Program-made: the position numbers and the translations under genes
Assembly (NCBI GenBank): GCA_905214615.1
Contig: CAJMMX010000001.1
Coordinates: 1 to 64,000, forward strand
Reading direction: 5' to 3'
DNA length: 64,000 nt
Origin: an uncultured bacterium
Lineage (GTDB): Bacteria > Actinomycetota > Coriobacteriia > Coriobacteriales > Coriobacteriaceae
Part shown: one piece after another, positions 34,951 through 44,509 of the stretch
How positions within the stretch are numbered: position 1 is the first letter of the stretch
How the letters are laid out: every line of letters starts with the position of its first letter
The notes under the pieces: model-generated
Seen by the model: the letters and a program-made list of their open reading frames with translations, nothing else
What the model was told of the DNA's origin: nothing
Database searches by the model: none

Positions 34951-35676
34951 CTACGCAACATCCCAGGGCTGGAGTTCGTCGCCCAGGCGAACGATGCAGT
35001 CGTAGAGCACGGTATGGCGCTCGGCCGGGTTGGCATCCCGATGAAAATGCCCGTAGTACCAGCGCTTGTAGTCCAAGCGGTCCTCCAGCTCATCGAAAAA
35101 CGCCGTAAGCCGATCAACGGCGGGGCAATTCCAGCCGGGCGCCGGATAAAGCGTGGGCGAAAGCATGCGCGTAGAGCAGGTGTGGGTGACCACGTAGTCG
35201 ACCTTCCAGCCCACGCCGTCGAGCTTTGTCCGCGCCTCCTCAAAGTTGCGCTCGTCCGGCAGCTCCTGCGGCCACCAGCTGGAATACGGAATGCGGTATT
35301 CCTTGTCCACGCTCGTGGCGCCGCCCATGGTAAAGACCGTTGAGCCGTCGAGTTCAAAAACCTCGCCGCGCGTCAGGCGCCGTATGGGCGAGGTGTCCGA
35401 CAGGCGCTGTGTCAGTCCGCCGTGCCACAACTCCATGGGTCGCTCCGCCCAGTGGTCGAAACGTTCGTGGTTGCCGTCGACGAACAGCACGGTATAGGGG
35501 CGCGACTCCAGCCAAGCGATGTCGGCGCACTCCTCGGCAGAGAAATCCCACGGAAGGCCAAAGTCGCCGGCAATGATGAGATAGTCGTCGCTCGTCAGGC
35601 TTTCCCCAAGATCCCAATCGCGCAGCTTTTGCATGTCAGCGCCGCCATGGACGTCGCCCGTCACATAGACCGTCAT
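34951..35676 (-). CDS. Calcineurin-like metallophosphoesterase 1
   Basis: A 241-aa protein with metallophosphatase motifs: GDVHG (D-x-H), AGDFGLPWD (GD), VDGNHERFD (GNHE) and YYGHFHRD (GHxH). VVTHTCS supplies the remaining His. The substrate is unknown. It is the last of three consecutive phosphoesterases and overlaps its upstream neighbour by 4 bp (ATGA). It is clearly related to the one at 36321-37076 (shared GEVFDI/GEVFEL, GGATS/GGAAS, WWP and GWKVDYVVTH). Confidence 0.88.
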   Translation of the reverse strand: MTVYVTGDVHGGADMQKLRDWDLGESLTSDDYLIIAGDFGLPWDFSAEECADIAWLESRPYTVLFVDGNHERFDHWAERPMELWHGGLTQRLSDTSPIRRLTRGEVFELDGSTVFTMGGATSVDKEYRIPYSSWWPQELPDERNFEEARTKLDGVGWKVDYVVTHTCSTRMLSPTLYPAPGWNCPAVDRLTAFFDELEDRLDYKRWYYGHFHRDANPAERHTVLYDCIVRLGDELQPWDVA

Positions 35677-36311
35677 CGGATCACCACTTCCCTCTTATAG
35701 GTTTCGAGATCGCGCTCGACCTGCTCGTCGCCCGTGGCGTTGACCCACCACGGCCACTTAACGCAACACACCGGCTCGTCTACCTGTGCAAACCACGACT
35801 TGAGCTCCTCCAGGCTCACCGGGGCGTAGCCGTTGGCGTCCACGCCCACGTCGTAGCGCAGCAGCCCCTGCCGAAGGTTGAACTTGTTATACGCGTCGCC
35901 ACAGCTGTGGATATGCCCGTGCAAATGCCAGCCGCCGTGCGACATACCCTGCCAGTCGACCATGGGATAGTGGCTCAGCACGATTTTCTGACGGTCGATC
36001 TTGAGCACGCAAATGGGCGGCTCGACGATAAAAGCATCCGCCACCGCAGGCTGCGTCCAGTCTTTATCGTGGTTGCCGGGCAGCAGATGGATGCGCTTGC
36101 ATGCAATGCTTTTGCGCAACTCGTAGGCATCTTGGACCGTCATCTTAAAGCTGAAGTCACCCAAAATGTAAAGCTCGTCATCCGCAGCGACCTTGCTATT
36201 AATGCTAGCGACCATGGCGTCGTTCATCTGCCCAACAGTCGACCAAGGCCTGTCGGCGAGCCGCAGCATGTTCTCGTGCCCAAAGTGGGTATCGCTGGTA
36301 AACCAGATCAT
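35673..36311 (-). CDS. Metallophosphoesterase 2 (short type)
   Basis: A 212-aa phosphoesterase: SDTHFGHENM, ILGDFSFK, LLPGNHDKD and LHGHIHSCG, with LSHYPM. This is the small prophage/YfcE-like type and differs from its two neighbours. The substrate is unknown. AGGAGG precedes the ATG. It is in the middle of the three-gene cluster, 9 bp after the first and overlapping the last. Confidence 0.88.
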   Translation of the reverse strand: MIWFTSDTHFGHENMLRLADRPWSTVGQMNDAMVASINSKVAADDELYILGDFSFKMTVQDAYELRKSIACKRIHLLPGNHDKDWTQPAVADAFIVEPPICVLKIDRQKIVLSHYPMVDWQGMSHGGWHLHGHIHSCGDAYNKFNLRQGLLRYDVGVDANGYAPVSLEELKSWFAQVDEPVCCVKWPWWVNATGDEQVERDLETYKREVVIR

Positions 36312-36320
36312 GGGGACCTC

Positions 36321-37076
36321 CTAACGCTCTTGCTCAAAATAGTCACTCGCCGTCTCATCCTGCCCATCGGCACATCGCGCTTCGATCGGCACGATATCTT
36401 GGTAGATAAGGCGATGCTTGTCATCGCGCCATTCATCGTCATGGTAATGGCCAAAGAACCAGGTGCGGTAGTCGAGCCGCCCGTCGAGCTCGCCCAAAAA
36501 GGCCTGCAGCGAATCGTCGTAGAACTCGCGATTGCACTCCATGCACAGCTCGTCAGCCAAATCGACCGGCGCCTCGTGCGTCACAACATAGTCGACCTTC
36601 CAGCCCGCGCGATCGAGCGAGGCGCGACAGTGTTTGATCTCGCGCTCACTCGGCATCTCCTCGGGCCACCACGTCTTTCCCTCCTGACGCCACTGTTTGT
36701 CATGGCTCGCGGCGCCACCCATGGCGAGCACCGTGGTCCCCGTGATGTCGAACACCTCGCCGCGCATCAGGTGCAGCACGTGCGGGCGAACCTCGTGAAC
36801 GAGGCCCCCGTTCCACTCACGCATTGGCAGCCCCGCCAGCAGATGATGGTTCTCGTGATTGCCGTCGACAAAACACGTGGTCCAGGGCTTGGACTCAAAC
36901 CAGTCGAGCCAGTATTTGTCGGTGTTCGAGCCGCTCCATATAAAGCCAAAGTCGCCGGCAACGATGACAACGTCATCGCGCGTCAGCGTTCGACCCAATG
37001 GCCAAACGCGCGACGAGAAGCGACTCGCCCCATACTCGGCAACACCGTGAACGTCTCCGGTAACGAAAATAGACAT
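36321..37076 (-). CDS. Metallophosphoesterase 3
   Basis: A 251-aa phosphoesterase with GDVHG, AGDFGFIW, VDGNHENHH and FFGHYHDD, plus VVTHEAP. It is paralogous to the gene at 34951-35676. The ATG at 37076 was preferred to the TTG at 37079 because GGAGGT lies eight bases upstream. It is first in the operon. No partner kinase or signal enzyme is adjacent. Confidence 0.88.
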   Translation of the reverse strand: MSIFVTGDVHGVAEYGASRFSSRVWPLGRTLTRDDVVIVAGDFGFIWSGSNTDKYWLDWFESKPWTTCFVDGNHENHHLLAGLPMREWNGGLVHEVRPHVLHLMRGEVFDITGTTVLAMGGAASHDKQWRQEGKTWWPEEMPSEREIKHCRASLDRAGWKVDYVVTHEAPVDLADELCMECNREFYDDSLQAFLGELDGRLDYRTWFFGHYHDDEWRDDKHRLIYQDIVPIEARCADGQDETASDYFEQER

Positions 37077-37203
37077 CAAACAACACCTCCGTGCTGTGCG
37101 ACTCTGGACAAATCAATGGAAGAAATTGCAGGCCGGGCCGGCATCTGTATCCCTTAGGGCTTACCCTTCGTTCTTCCATCCAAACGGATCAAACACCCAA
37201 AAA

Positions 37204-37569
37204 CTAGATCGAGCACACTGTTGGCGGGCAGCATGTTGGGCAGGGCGTCTTGCCTCGCTTGAGTGCAGCCGCTAATGGTACGCTTGTTTTAATGGCGTTT
37301 TGAGGAAGGCTTTTGCACCCCGTAGAACGGTGGTAAATCTTGCCGTTCTTAGTGACGATTACCTTGATTTTTGAGGTATCCACGCTGCGGGGCTCGATGG
37401 GCGCAGCCACCTCTTGACGAGCTGGCGCTGTTTTCCAAGGCTTGCCTCTCGAAAAACCAAAATCGCAGAATCGATTGATATAGCTGTCGAAACATCCATC
37501 GAACAGCAACCCCGTTGCCAGACCCGCCATGAATCCGCAGGCGATCGCGGCCTCTCCTCTTATTTGCAT
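37204..37569 (-). CDS. Small membrane-anchored protein with YHxxxC...CxxC metal-binding-like motif
   Basis: A 121-aa protein. One hydrophobic segment (IACGFMAGLATGLLFDG) is near the N-terminus. The C-terminal 45 residues read VTKNGKIYHRSTGCKSL, then a helix ALKRGKTPCPTCCP. The order Y-H-x4-C...G-x-x-P-C-x-x-C-x-P resembles the Ada-like zinc motif found at the end of thermonuclease-like and ComEA-like secreted proteins. The function is unknown. AAGGAGG lies five bases before the ATG at 37569. Confidence 0.75.
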   Translation of the reverse strand: MQIRGEAAIACGFMAGLATGLLFDGCFDSYINRFCDFGFSRGKPWKTAPARQEVAAPIEPRSVDTSKIKVIVTKNGKIYHRSTGCKSLPQNAIKTSVPLAAALKRGKTPCPTCCPPTVCSI

Positions 37570-37665
37570 ATATCCCTCCTTAATCAATCTTGAAGAAAAA
37601 GGCGGCGCGCGCCGCAGAGCCCATGCCCCTGCGGTGCGCGCCAAAAACAGCGCGCTTCCCTGTCC

Positions 37666-40600
37666 CTAACGGATCAGCTGGCGGCGCTTATCGGACAGGA
37701 ATACGCCGGCGGCCACCAGGACCGTGCCGCCGATCACGAAGGTCTCACCCAGCAGCTCGGACGCATCGCCCGTGGCGGGCATCGCCGTCTGCCAAGTCGT
37801 GGCCTCGGTCTTTGCCTCCGCATGCTTGGCCTGGTACGTCACTTGCGTGACGGGCTGGGTCTGCTCGCCGTTTCCGCGGTCGGCGGCCTCTTGGCGAGCG
37901 ATCTCGGCGTTAAGCTCGGCAATAGCCTGGTCGAGCTCGACCTTGGCGGCGGTGTAGTTGGCGAGCGCCTCCAAGTATGCCGGCGCCACGGCATCCGTCG
38001 CAGCCACGGCGTCATCGAGTTCGGCCTTGGCGGTCGCGGCACGCTCGGCGGCATCGTGGGCCGCAGCGATCTTGGCGTTAAGTACCTCGTCCGCATCGTC
38101 AGTGCTGCCGCTGACAATGGCTTCGGCAATATTGATTCTGCGCAGGCGGGCAACCGCGGCGGCAGAGGCGTCGCGCGCGACAGTCGCATCCACCACGGCA
38201 TCGTCAGCCTCCACCACGTCATACTCGGCATCGCTCACGGCCATCGCCGCTGCATCGAGCGCGGCATCGGCAGTCGCTTTGTCCCCAGTGGCCTTGGCAA
38301 GTGCTGCGGCGGCATTCTTAAGCTGAGAGGCGCGGGCGGCAGCTGCATCAGATTTTGCCTGAGCCGTTGCCACGACGGCGTCGGCATCGCTTGCAGCCCG
38401 CTGCGCCATATCGAGCTCCACCTGAGTGGCAGCAGCATCGATGCCTGCCTGATCGGCATCGCCTTGGGTGGCAAGAAGTTCGGCCTCCGCCTCGCGCTGA
38501 TTGGCACGCGCGCTTTCGAGTGCAGACGACGCCGCATCAAACGCACGCTGAGCGCGGCGATATCGGCTGAGTACGCCGCTAGCTCATCCTGGGCCGCGGC
38601 AAGTGCATCCCGTTTGTCGCCAACACCGGCACGAGCGGCGTCCAGTGCGCGCTTGGCAGCAGCCACCTTGCCCTTGGCAATGTCGAGCTCGCCAGACTTG
38701 GCGGCCACGGCGTCCTGCGCTGCCGCAACAGCGGCGTTGGCAGCGCTCAAATCGGCGCGGGCATCGCTGACGGCACGCGCGGCGGCGTCAGCTGCAGCCT
38801 GCTTTTGCGCCACGGCAGCCTGGGCCTCCGAGGCCTTGGTTGCCGCGACATCAACGTTAGCGGCAGCGCGCTCAACCTGGGTTTGCTTTGCTGCAACGGC
38901 CTGCGATGCTGCACTCACCTTGCTGCCGGCATCGTCGGCAACGCCCTGCGCCACAGCAAGCTCCTTGCGTGCCGCATCCACGCCCTGCTCGGGATTTGCC
39001 AACGAGTCACACCACGCATTCAACGCAGCCTCATACTCTGCAACCGTCATCGGATTGAGGTTATACGGCTTATACCATTGACCAGAATATACAAATGTTT
39101 GCGCCTGTGTACTCCCGTACAGCGTCCCTCGCGTGCAAACGCCCATGCCCGTCACGGTGTAATCGGGGTTGATCACGTTGATGTAATGTCCGACCGAAGG
39201 GTTTGGTCCACCGTGCAGTGCGGCGTAGTTATCAATCTGGGAGCTATGCGCTGTATAGAAATCGTAAGCGGCCTTTCCCGTAAGGCCCGACGCGCCCAGC
39301 GAGGCGGCGGCAGCATCAAAGATGGCCTTCTCCTGATCGACCCACTGCTTAAACGGATTGCTTCCGTAGTTCCACGCCACATTCTCGCCCACGTTAAACT
39401 GCTGAGCGTGCGCGACCTTCGTATCGGAGAAGTTCGCGTCGGCGATGGCGGTCGCCATCATGGCATATGTCACCTTGAGCTCGCCTAGGCCAACGCTTGC
39501 GCGATACCCGTTGCACGCTTTGAGCCACACAACCGCCTGCTTCATATTGGTCAGGCTCGTCGCGTCGACTTCCTCGCCCACCTTGTTGTAGCCAGCGAGT
39601 TTGCAGTTGAGGATGATATCCGCCGCATCGTCGGCACCCACACTCTTAAAGAATGCGATGGCACCCTGGCGGTAGTTCTCCGCCGATGCATTCGCCGTTG
39701 CCTGAGCGGCATCGAGCTTTGCCTGGGCCTGAGCCACAGCCTGGTCGGCCTGCTGCTTTTGGGCCTTCGCCTGATCGAGCGCCTTGTCGGCAGCGTCTTT
39801 CTCGTCCTTGGCCGCCGAAAGCTTGGCCTGGGCATCGGCCAGCTCCGTGAGCGCACTGGCATGATCGGTCTTGGCCTGGTCAAGAGCGGCGTCGGCAGCG
39901 GTCTTGGCAGCAGCGGCGGCATCCAGCTTTGACTGGGCATCGGCAGCGGCCTGCTGCTGATCGGCAACTGCCTGCTGAGCAGTCTGAACCTCGCCCTCGG
40001 CGGCGGCAACGTCCTGCTCAGCGGCAGCAAGCTCGCTCTCGCACTTCGACTGCGCGGCCTTGGCGGCCGTCAGCGCTTCGGACGCAGCAGCCACCTTTGC
40101 CTTGGCGGCCTCGTACTCCGGGCCCGCGGCGCCCTGCTCGGCTCGATCCAGATCGGCCTTGGCCGCGTCATAGCTCGTCTGCGCGGCATCCACGTCCGCA
40201 TCTGCCGCGGCCTTTGCCTGCTGAGCTGCCGAAAGCTTGCCCTGCGCGTCCTGCTGCTTGGCAGCGGCGGCAGTGGCAGCGTCTTGAGCATCCGAGAGCT
40301 TGGCCTGCGCATCAACGACCTGCTGCTTCGCCTGTTCCAGGTCACTCGCAGCCTGCCCTGCGGCAGCCTGGGCGGCAGCTACAGCCTCGGGCGTAGCATC
40401 GGATGCAGCAGCCTGTGCGGCCTCAAGCGCAGACTGGGCATCACGGGATGCCCTCTGGGCAGCAGTCAGGGCTTCATCCTTGTCCGCCAGCTCCTTCTTG
40501 GCAGCATCGAGCGCAGCCTGAGCGTCCTCAAACGCCTTGACATCCTGATCGGCCTTGTCCTGCGCAGCGCCCAGCTGCTTTTCCAGCTCGGCCGAAGCAG

Positions 40601-41015
40601 CGGAGGCCGCGCTATCGCTCGCACCGCGGGCCGCGTCATAGGCGCCCCGCGCCTGCTGCTGGTTGACGGCGGCAGCATCGTAGGGAGCGGCAGCCGCTTC
40701 CAGATCGGCCTTGGCGGTAGCAGCTTTAGCGCGCGCCGCATCAACTGCAGCCTGCAGGTCGGCGACCTTTTGCGCTGCAGACACGGCACCCGCGCCAGTA
40801 CCGGCGGCCGCAGCGCTCGTCAGCGGCGACATCACCGCAGCCGTTGCGCCCGCGGCGCCAATGCCATCCGCACCCTGCGCCGCCGCGGTCAGAGGCGACA
40901 GCAGCGAGCCGCCCGTCATGGCAATCGTCGCCGCAGCAACCGTCGCCACGCGCCCAGCCGCCCTGGCCTTACCCAAGGCCTTGCCGTTCATGTCCTTGTT
41001 CATGTTCTTGCTCAT
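37666..41015 (-). pseudogene. Giant coiled-coil/CAP-domain surface protein, frameshifted before its sorting signal
   Basis: The reading frame from the ATG at 41015 has a signal peptide (~residues 18-45), a long Ala/Asp/Lys-rich coiled coil (~80-410), and a CAP/SCP domain (~430-640; ACNGYRASVGLGEL, VGENVAWNYG, VGHYINVI). A second coiled coil continues to about 38550. There the frame breaks: DIAALS becomes nonsense, while the -1-base frame continues the heptads (AQRAFDAASSALES). It ends with a sorting signal MPATG, a hydrophobic helix and KRRQ at 37666. The length, 3350 nt, is one short of 1117 codons, as a single-base deletion predicts. Intact, it would be a ~1116-aa sortase substrate. It could also be phase-variable or a sequencing error. 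Confidence 0.85.
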
Positions 41016-41101
41016 TGCCGATTCCTTCCCACGGTGAGCCGTTGTTTGACACAGATAGTCGATCTAACTTGCCCCGCTAAAAAGAGGTGATAACGGGGTA
41101 A

Positions 41102-41332
41102 TTAAATTGAGCGAATTGAATCGTGATGAAACTGATCTCCGCAAAAGCCAAACTCATAGTTCCGCTCGCGCTCAATCTCATCTAAATACTCGAGTTCTTC
41201 GCCGCATGGCTTCTCTTCATCTAGAAATACAAGCCCGTTCTCTGCGCGAGAACCGACAGTGCAACCAAGGATAGTCTCGAGATTAATGTAACTACTATTA
41301 TCGTTGTTAAAGGAGAAACTGCTGGTGCTCAT
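41102..41332 (-). CDS. Small hypothetical protein
   Basis: A 76-aa acidic protein (EEKPCGEELEYLDEIERE) with Asn/Ser-rich start that I do not recognise. An in-frame ATG at 41392 gives 96 aa. Neither start has a strong SD; the one at 41332 has a weak GGGA. It lies upstream of the coiled-coil gene on the same strand in AT-richer DNA. Coding status is uncertain. Confidence 0.4.
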   Translation of the reverse strand: MSTSSFSFNNDNSSYINLETILGCTVGSRAENGLVFLDEEKPCGEELEYLDEIERERNYEFGFCGDQFHHDSIRSI

Positions 41333-41639
41333 GCTCAAGTCCCGTCTACATAAACTCAAATTGCTGTGCTTGGCCTCATTTAGAGACCCCATCTCATACG
41401 CTATGACTGCAGTATATGCGCTCCGCTTGTATGTTGCAAGAACAATTTTATTTTTCTAACGCATATAACGGATGTTCATTTCTGTAAACCGCCTCGCTCT
41501 CCCCCGCCGCTCCCTCACTTGTTTTGTTACATGTGTTGAATACCATCCCGTACGGACAAAATCTCACGCAGGGCGGTTAAGACAGTGGCGTCCATGCCAC
41601 CAGAGAAAATAGAAGAAAGGAAAGAGAAGCAGTCGGCGA
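41333..41639. other. AT-rich intergenic region
   Basis: A 307-bp region with no convincing gene. A/T-rich stretches around 41440-41460 (ATTTTATTTTT) could hold a promoter. A GTGGC/GCCAC hairpin with T-rich flank near 41590-41605 might end the ClpX-like operon. Confidence 0.4.
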
Positions 41640-43409
41640 TTACTCGCACGAAGCGAGCAGCTTCTCAAGATCACACTCCAATGCCTCACGCTCCTCAACG
41701 TCCATCACTGCAAGGGCGACACGCATCAGGGACACCTCGGCGGCAAGCTCCTTAACCTGGTCGGGGCGTTTGCTAAAGTGGTCGTAAATCCGCAGGGCCT
41801 CCCCGGCCGCCAGGTACTGCCACTTTTCCAACGAAGGCTTTTCGGACCTGCTCATGGCATCGACCCACTCGCCAAGACCCTGAAAACCGTTGCCCGTAGT
41901 CGTGCCGTTCATAACCACATCGAGCGGGCTCAGCAAGCAATCGGGCGTTTTTTTGTACACCAATTTGGTGAGCGTAAGCACCTGGGCAAGGTTGCGATAC
42001 TGTTCCTTGTCGGCATAGAGCACGTCGTTGTAGCAGGCGCAGGCCTTAAGCAGCTCGTGGGCGGCAATGCGCTCCGGCCCATCAAACGGAACGCCGCGCA
42101 ACAACACCCCAGCAAGATCGAATGCCTTGCCGCCCTGCACGATCTTGTCGAGCGCCGAGCCGTCCACCAAATCCGCCAGCCAAGCAAACTCAGGCTGATA
42201 CGGCTTATGCTCGTCCTCGTCCTCATGCTCCATCCAGTTGCTCACCAGCGCAAGGGCTTCAATCTCTCTCCCGTTCAGAAAGGGCGAATTCTTCCCCATC
42301 TCTTCCCGCAAAAATCCCCGCGGCTCATGAGAGTGCTCGTACGCAACCGCAAGCTCCCCGTCGCTCACGACCAAGGTCGCACGGGAAATATAGGTATCTT
42401 CCCGCATGTCCCTCCAGGCGTACATCATAAGGGGACGCAGCTGACGGAGCATGCCGCGCGCGCCGGCACCTTCCTTAACCGCGCGCTTCGCCGCAAGGCG
42501 AGCAGCATCTGCCATCAGCTCCATCTTGGCGCCATTTCCCATCATGTTGTTGTACTTGGGCAGGTACTGTTCATACGCAATCTGGACCAGATCGTCCACG
42601 CTCAAGGCGTTAAAGTTAATCACCGAGCCAATGCGCCCGCACAGCTCGGACATAATACCCCAAGTCTCAACATCCTCGATGGTCGCACTGTCTCGCAGCT
42701 CGTTTGCCGATTTTGCGGCGGTGCGCACGGCGGCATACGAGGATCCGAAGCCGACCGTGGTGCCAGACTTGTCACTCAGGCGCTTGCGCACCAGAGCATC
42801 CAAGCCCATAAAGGCGCCGCCCAAAATGCAAACAACCTGATCGAGGTTGAGCGTCTTAATAGCCGCACTCTTGGAGGTATCACATTCAAACGGCATCTCC
42901 CCGCCTTCCAAGAGCTTAAGGAACGACTGCGATGGACTAAAGCTCGATGCAACTTCGCCCCCATCGGGCTCGGCACGAACCGCCTTGTCAAACTCGTCAA
43001 AGAGCACCAAGCAAATTTCGCCGGGATTGGCAGCCTGATAGTCCGCGACCTGCGACAGGCAGTTGCTCATGCTGGCACCGCGCCAGCCCTCGCCCGTCAT
43101 GGTGGAGACATCGAACACGAACAGTTTGAGCCCCGCGGCATCTGCCACGGCCTTGATGGTGTGGGTTTTTCCCGTGCCGGTGGAACCCATCACCAAAATG
43201 GCAGCGGGCGAAAGAACGTCGCGCGGGTCGGCGCCGCGTGCCAACATCACGCAGCGGTTGACCTCAAAGCTCAGCGCCGTCACAAAGGCCTCCAAGCTTC
43301 CTTCGTGGCCAATAACACTCTGACGCGTCTGCTCCACCAGACGCGTAGGCGCAATTCGATTGAGCAAGTCCTGGTAGCGATCGATGTTTCGATACTGCTT
43401 CTGAGTCAT
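41640..43409 (-). CDS. ClpX-like AAA+ ATPase with long C-terminal extension
   Basis: A 589-aa protein. Residues ~30-330 align with ClpX: Walker A GSTGTGKT (75-82), STMTGEGWRG in place of ClpX TLTEAGYVG, Walker B LVLFDEFDKA (134-143), SFLKLLEGG, ILGGAFMGLDALVRKRL, and VGFG (219-222) at the ClpP-docking IGF loop. GRIGSVINFNALSVDDLVQI and GARGMLRQL (sensor 2) follow. The N-terminal ClpX zinc domain is missing. The last ~250 residues are unlike ClpX and may bind substrates or partners. It is the last gene of an operon with two membrane-protein genes (60 bp after the 68-aa gene). The ATG at 43409 has GGAAGG upstream. It could serve as a specialised unfoldase. Confidence 0.8.
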   Translation of the reverse strand: MTQKQYRNIDRYQDLLNRIAPTRLVEQTRQSVIGHEGSLEAFVTALSFEVNRCVMLARGADPRDVLSPAAILVMGSTGTGKTHTIKAVADAAGLKLFVFDVSTMTGEGWRGASMSNCLSQVADYQAANPGEICLVLFDEFDKAVRAEPDGGEVASSFSPSQSFLKLLEGGEMPFECDTSKSAAIKTLNLDQVVCILGGAFMGLDALVRKRLSDKSGTTVGFGSSYAAVRTAAKSANELRDSATIEDVETWGIMSELCGRIGSVINFNALSVDDLVQIAYEQYLPKYNNMMGNGAKMELMADAARLAAKRAVKEGAGARGMLRQLRPLMMYAWRDMREDTYISRATLVVSDGELAVAYEHSHEPRGFLREEMGKNSPFLNGREIEALALVSNWMEHEDEDEHKPYQPEFAWLADLVDGSALDKIVQGGKAFDLAGVLLRGVPFDGPERIAAHELLKACACYNDVLYADKEQYRNLAQVLTLTKLVYKKTPDCLLSPLDVVMNGTTTGNGFQGLGEWVDAMSRSEKPSLEKWQYLAAGEALRIYDHFSKRPDQVKELAAEVSLMRVALAVMDVEEREALECDLEKLLASCE

Positions 43410-43469
43410 GGGCGCCTTCCTTTCCATATTGGTTTTCTTTCCTTCGATGTGGGCCGAGCCCTTAAACCA

Positions 43470-43676
43470 CTACAGTGCCAGCGATGTCGCCGACTCCAGA
43501 TAGATCACGTTGCCCGGCTGGGTAAAGACCGGAATGTGGTAGAGCAGCTGCAAAATGCCCTGCTTGAGCAGCGGAAACAGTGTGGGATGCAACACTTCGT
43601 ACATCAGGGCACCAGCCATAAGAGCGGTAAGTACGGCAAGCAGCAGAAGCTTTTGAGCGTTAGAGAATACCGACAT
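43470..43676 (-). CDS. Small single-pass membrane protein
   Basis: A 68-aa protein with one clear helix (LLLLAVLTALMAGALMYEV) and a second weakly hydrophobic segment (LLKQGILQLLYHIPVF). AAAGGA precedes the ATG at 43676; longer in-frame readings run into the upstream gene and lack a site. It sits between the multi-pass membrane protein and the ClpX-like ATPase in one operon, so it may tether the ATPase to the membrane. That role is inference. Confidence 0.7.
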   Translation of the reverse strand: MSVFSNAQKLLLLAVLTALMAGALMYEVLHPTLFPLLKQGILQLLYHIPVFTQPGNVIYLESATSLAL

Positions 43677-43720
43677 GGTCGTTCCTTTCTTTATGCGAGG
43701 TATTTGGATTGCGTTGTGGG

Positions 43721-44458
43721 TTAGCGACTCATAGCGATGGCAATGCCAATAACCGTGATAACCACGGGGATCGCAAGCGATGCGAACACAATCCCGGCAA
43801 AAAGGCCTACCACCACCGCGCACACGACGATGACCAGTGCTGTGGGCACAAGCGCGAGCAGAGGAGTAACCACGCAGGCAGATGCAAAGCGAAGCCCGTG
43901 GAACAAGCACTCATGAGGGAATAAAGCCTTGAGAACTCCTTCGACAATTCGCCACTCGACAATCGTTCCGACTGTTAAGACAACAGCCCAAAGCAGATAA
44001 TCATTGGCGCGGGAATCCGAAGCCATCTTTCCGGTAACGCCAGCCCACCAATCAAATGCGGCGGCACAGCCCAGCAAACAGACGATCGCGCAGACGACGG
44101 ATGCAAATGCGCCCGCACCCTCAATTGCACCGAGCAGCTCGCACATGTCGGATTCGCGCTCTCCCGTTAACAGCACAATCCATTTGTGGGCAAGCGCCGC
44201 AACGACCGCCACGCCCAGCACAACCCAGTACGCCCTAAACGCCACCAGGCGCCACGAATGGAGCGGAATCACCGTGTTGCCCTCGCCAATCTCGAACATA
44301 AAGCCGCCGAGCCACGTCGTCAGCAAGCACATCATGTCGACGGCGACAACGTACAGCACAACCGCAAAGAGGGTTTGCAGAATCATGCCGAAAATATTCA
44401 CTGTTGTTGGCTTCTTGAGAGCGTCTGGCTCGATCCTATACGTGTCGTATCCGTTCAT
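43721..44458 (-). CDS. Multi-pass membrane protein (operon with ClpX-like ATPase)
   Basis: A 245-aa protein with about six helices: ILQTLFAVVLYVVAVDMMCLL, a segment around AYWVVLGVAVVAALA, ASVVCAIVCLLGCAAAF, YLLWAVVLTVGTIV and two adjoining C-terminal helices ending VITVIGIAIAMSR. No known family. The architecture and C-terminus resemble the 274-aa protein at 47233-48057, so they may be distant paralogs. It is the first gene of the three-gene operon, divergent from the gene at 44728. The SD is weak. Confidence 0.75.
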   Translation of the reverse strand: MNGYDTYRIEPDALKKPTTVNIFGMILQTLFAVVLYVVAVDMMCLLTTWLGGFMFEIGEGNTVIPLHSWRLVAFRAYWVVLGVAVVAALAHKWIVLLTGERESDMCELLGAIEGAGAFASVVCAIVCLLGCAAAFDWWAGVTGKMASDSRANDYLLWAVVLTVGTIVEWRIVEGVLKALFPHECLFHGLRFASACVVTPLLALVPTALVIVVCAVVVGLFAGIVFASLAIPVVITVIGIAIAMSR

Positions 44459-44509
44459 TAGCTGTCATTTCGTTGCTGAAACAACTAGTTTGTTTATCCA
44501 CTGTAGCTT

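Noticed and set aside
37100..37200. tRNA gene or attachment site next to the surface-protein block
   Set aside because: No cloverleaf, TTCGA loop or anticodon arm was seen in this stretch.
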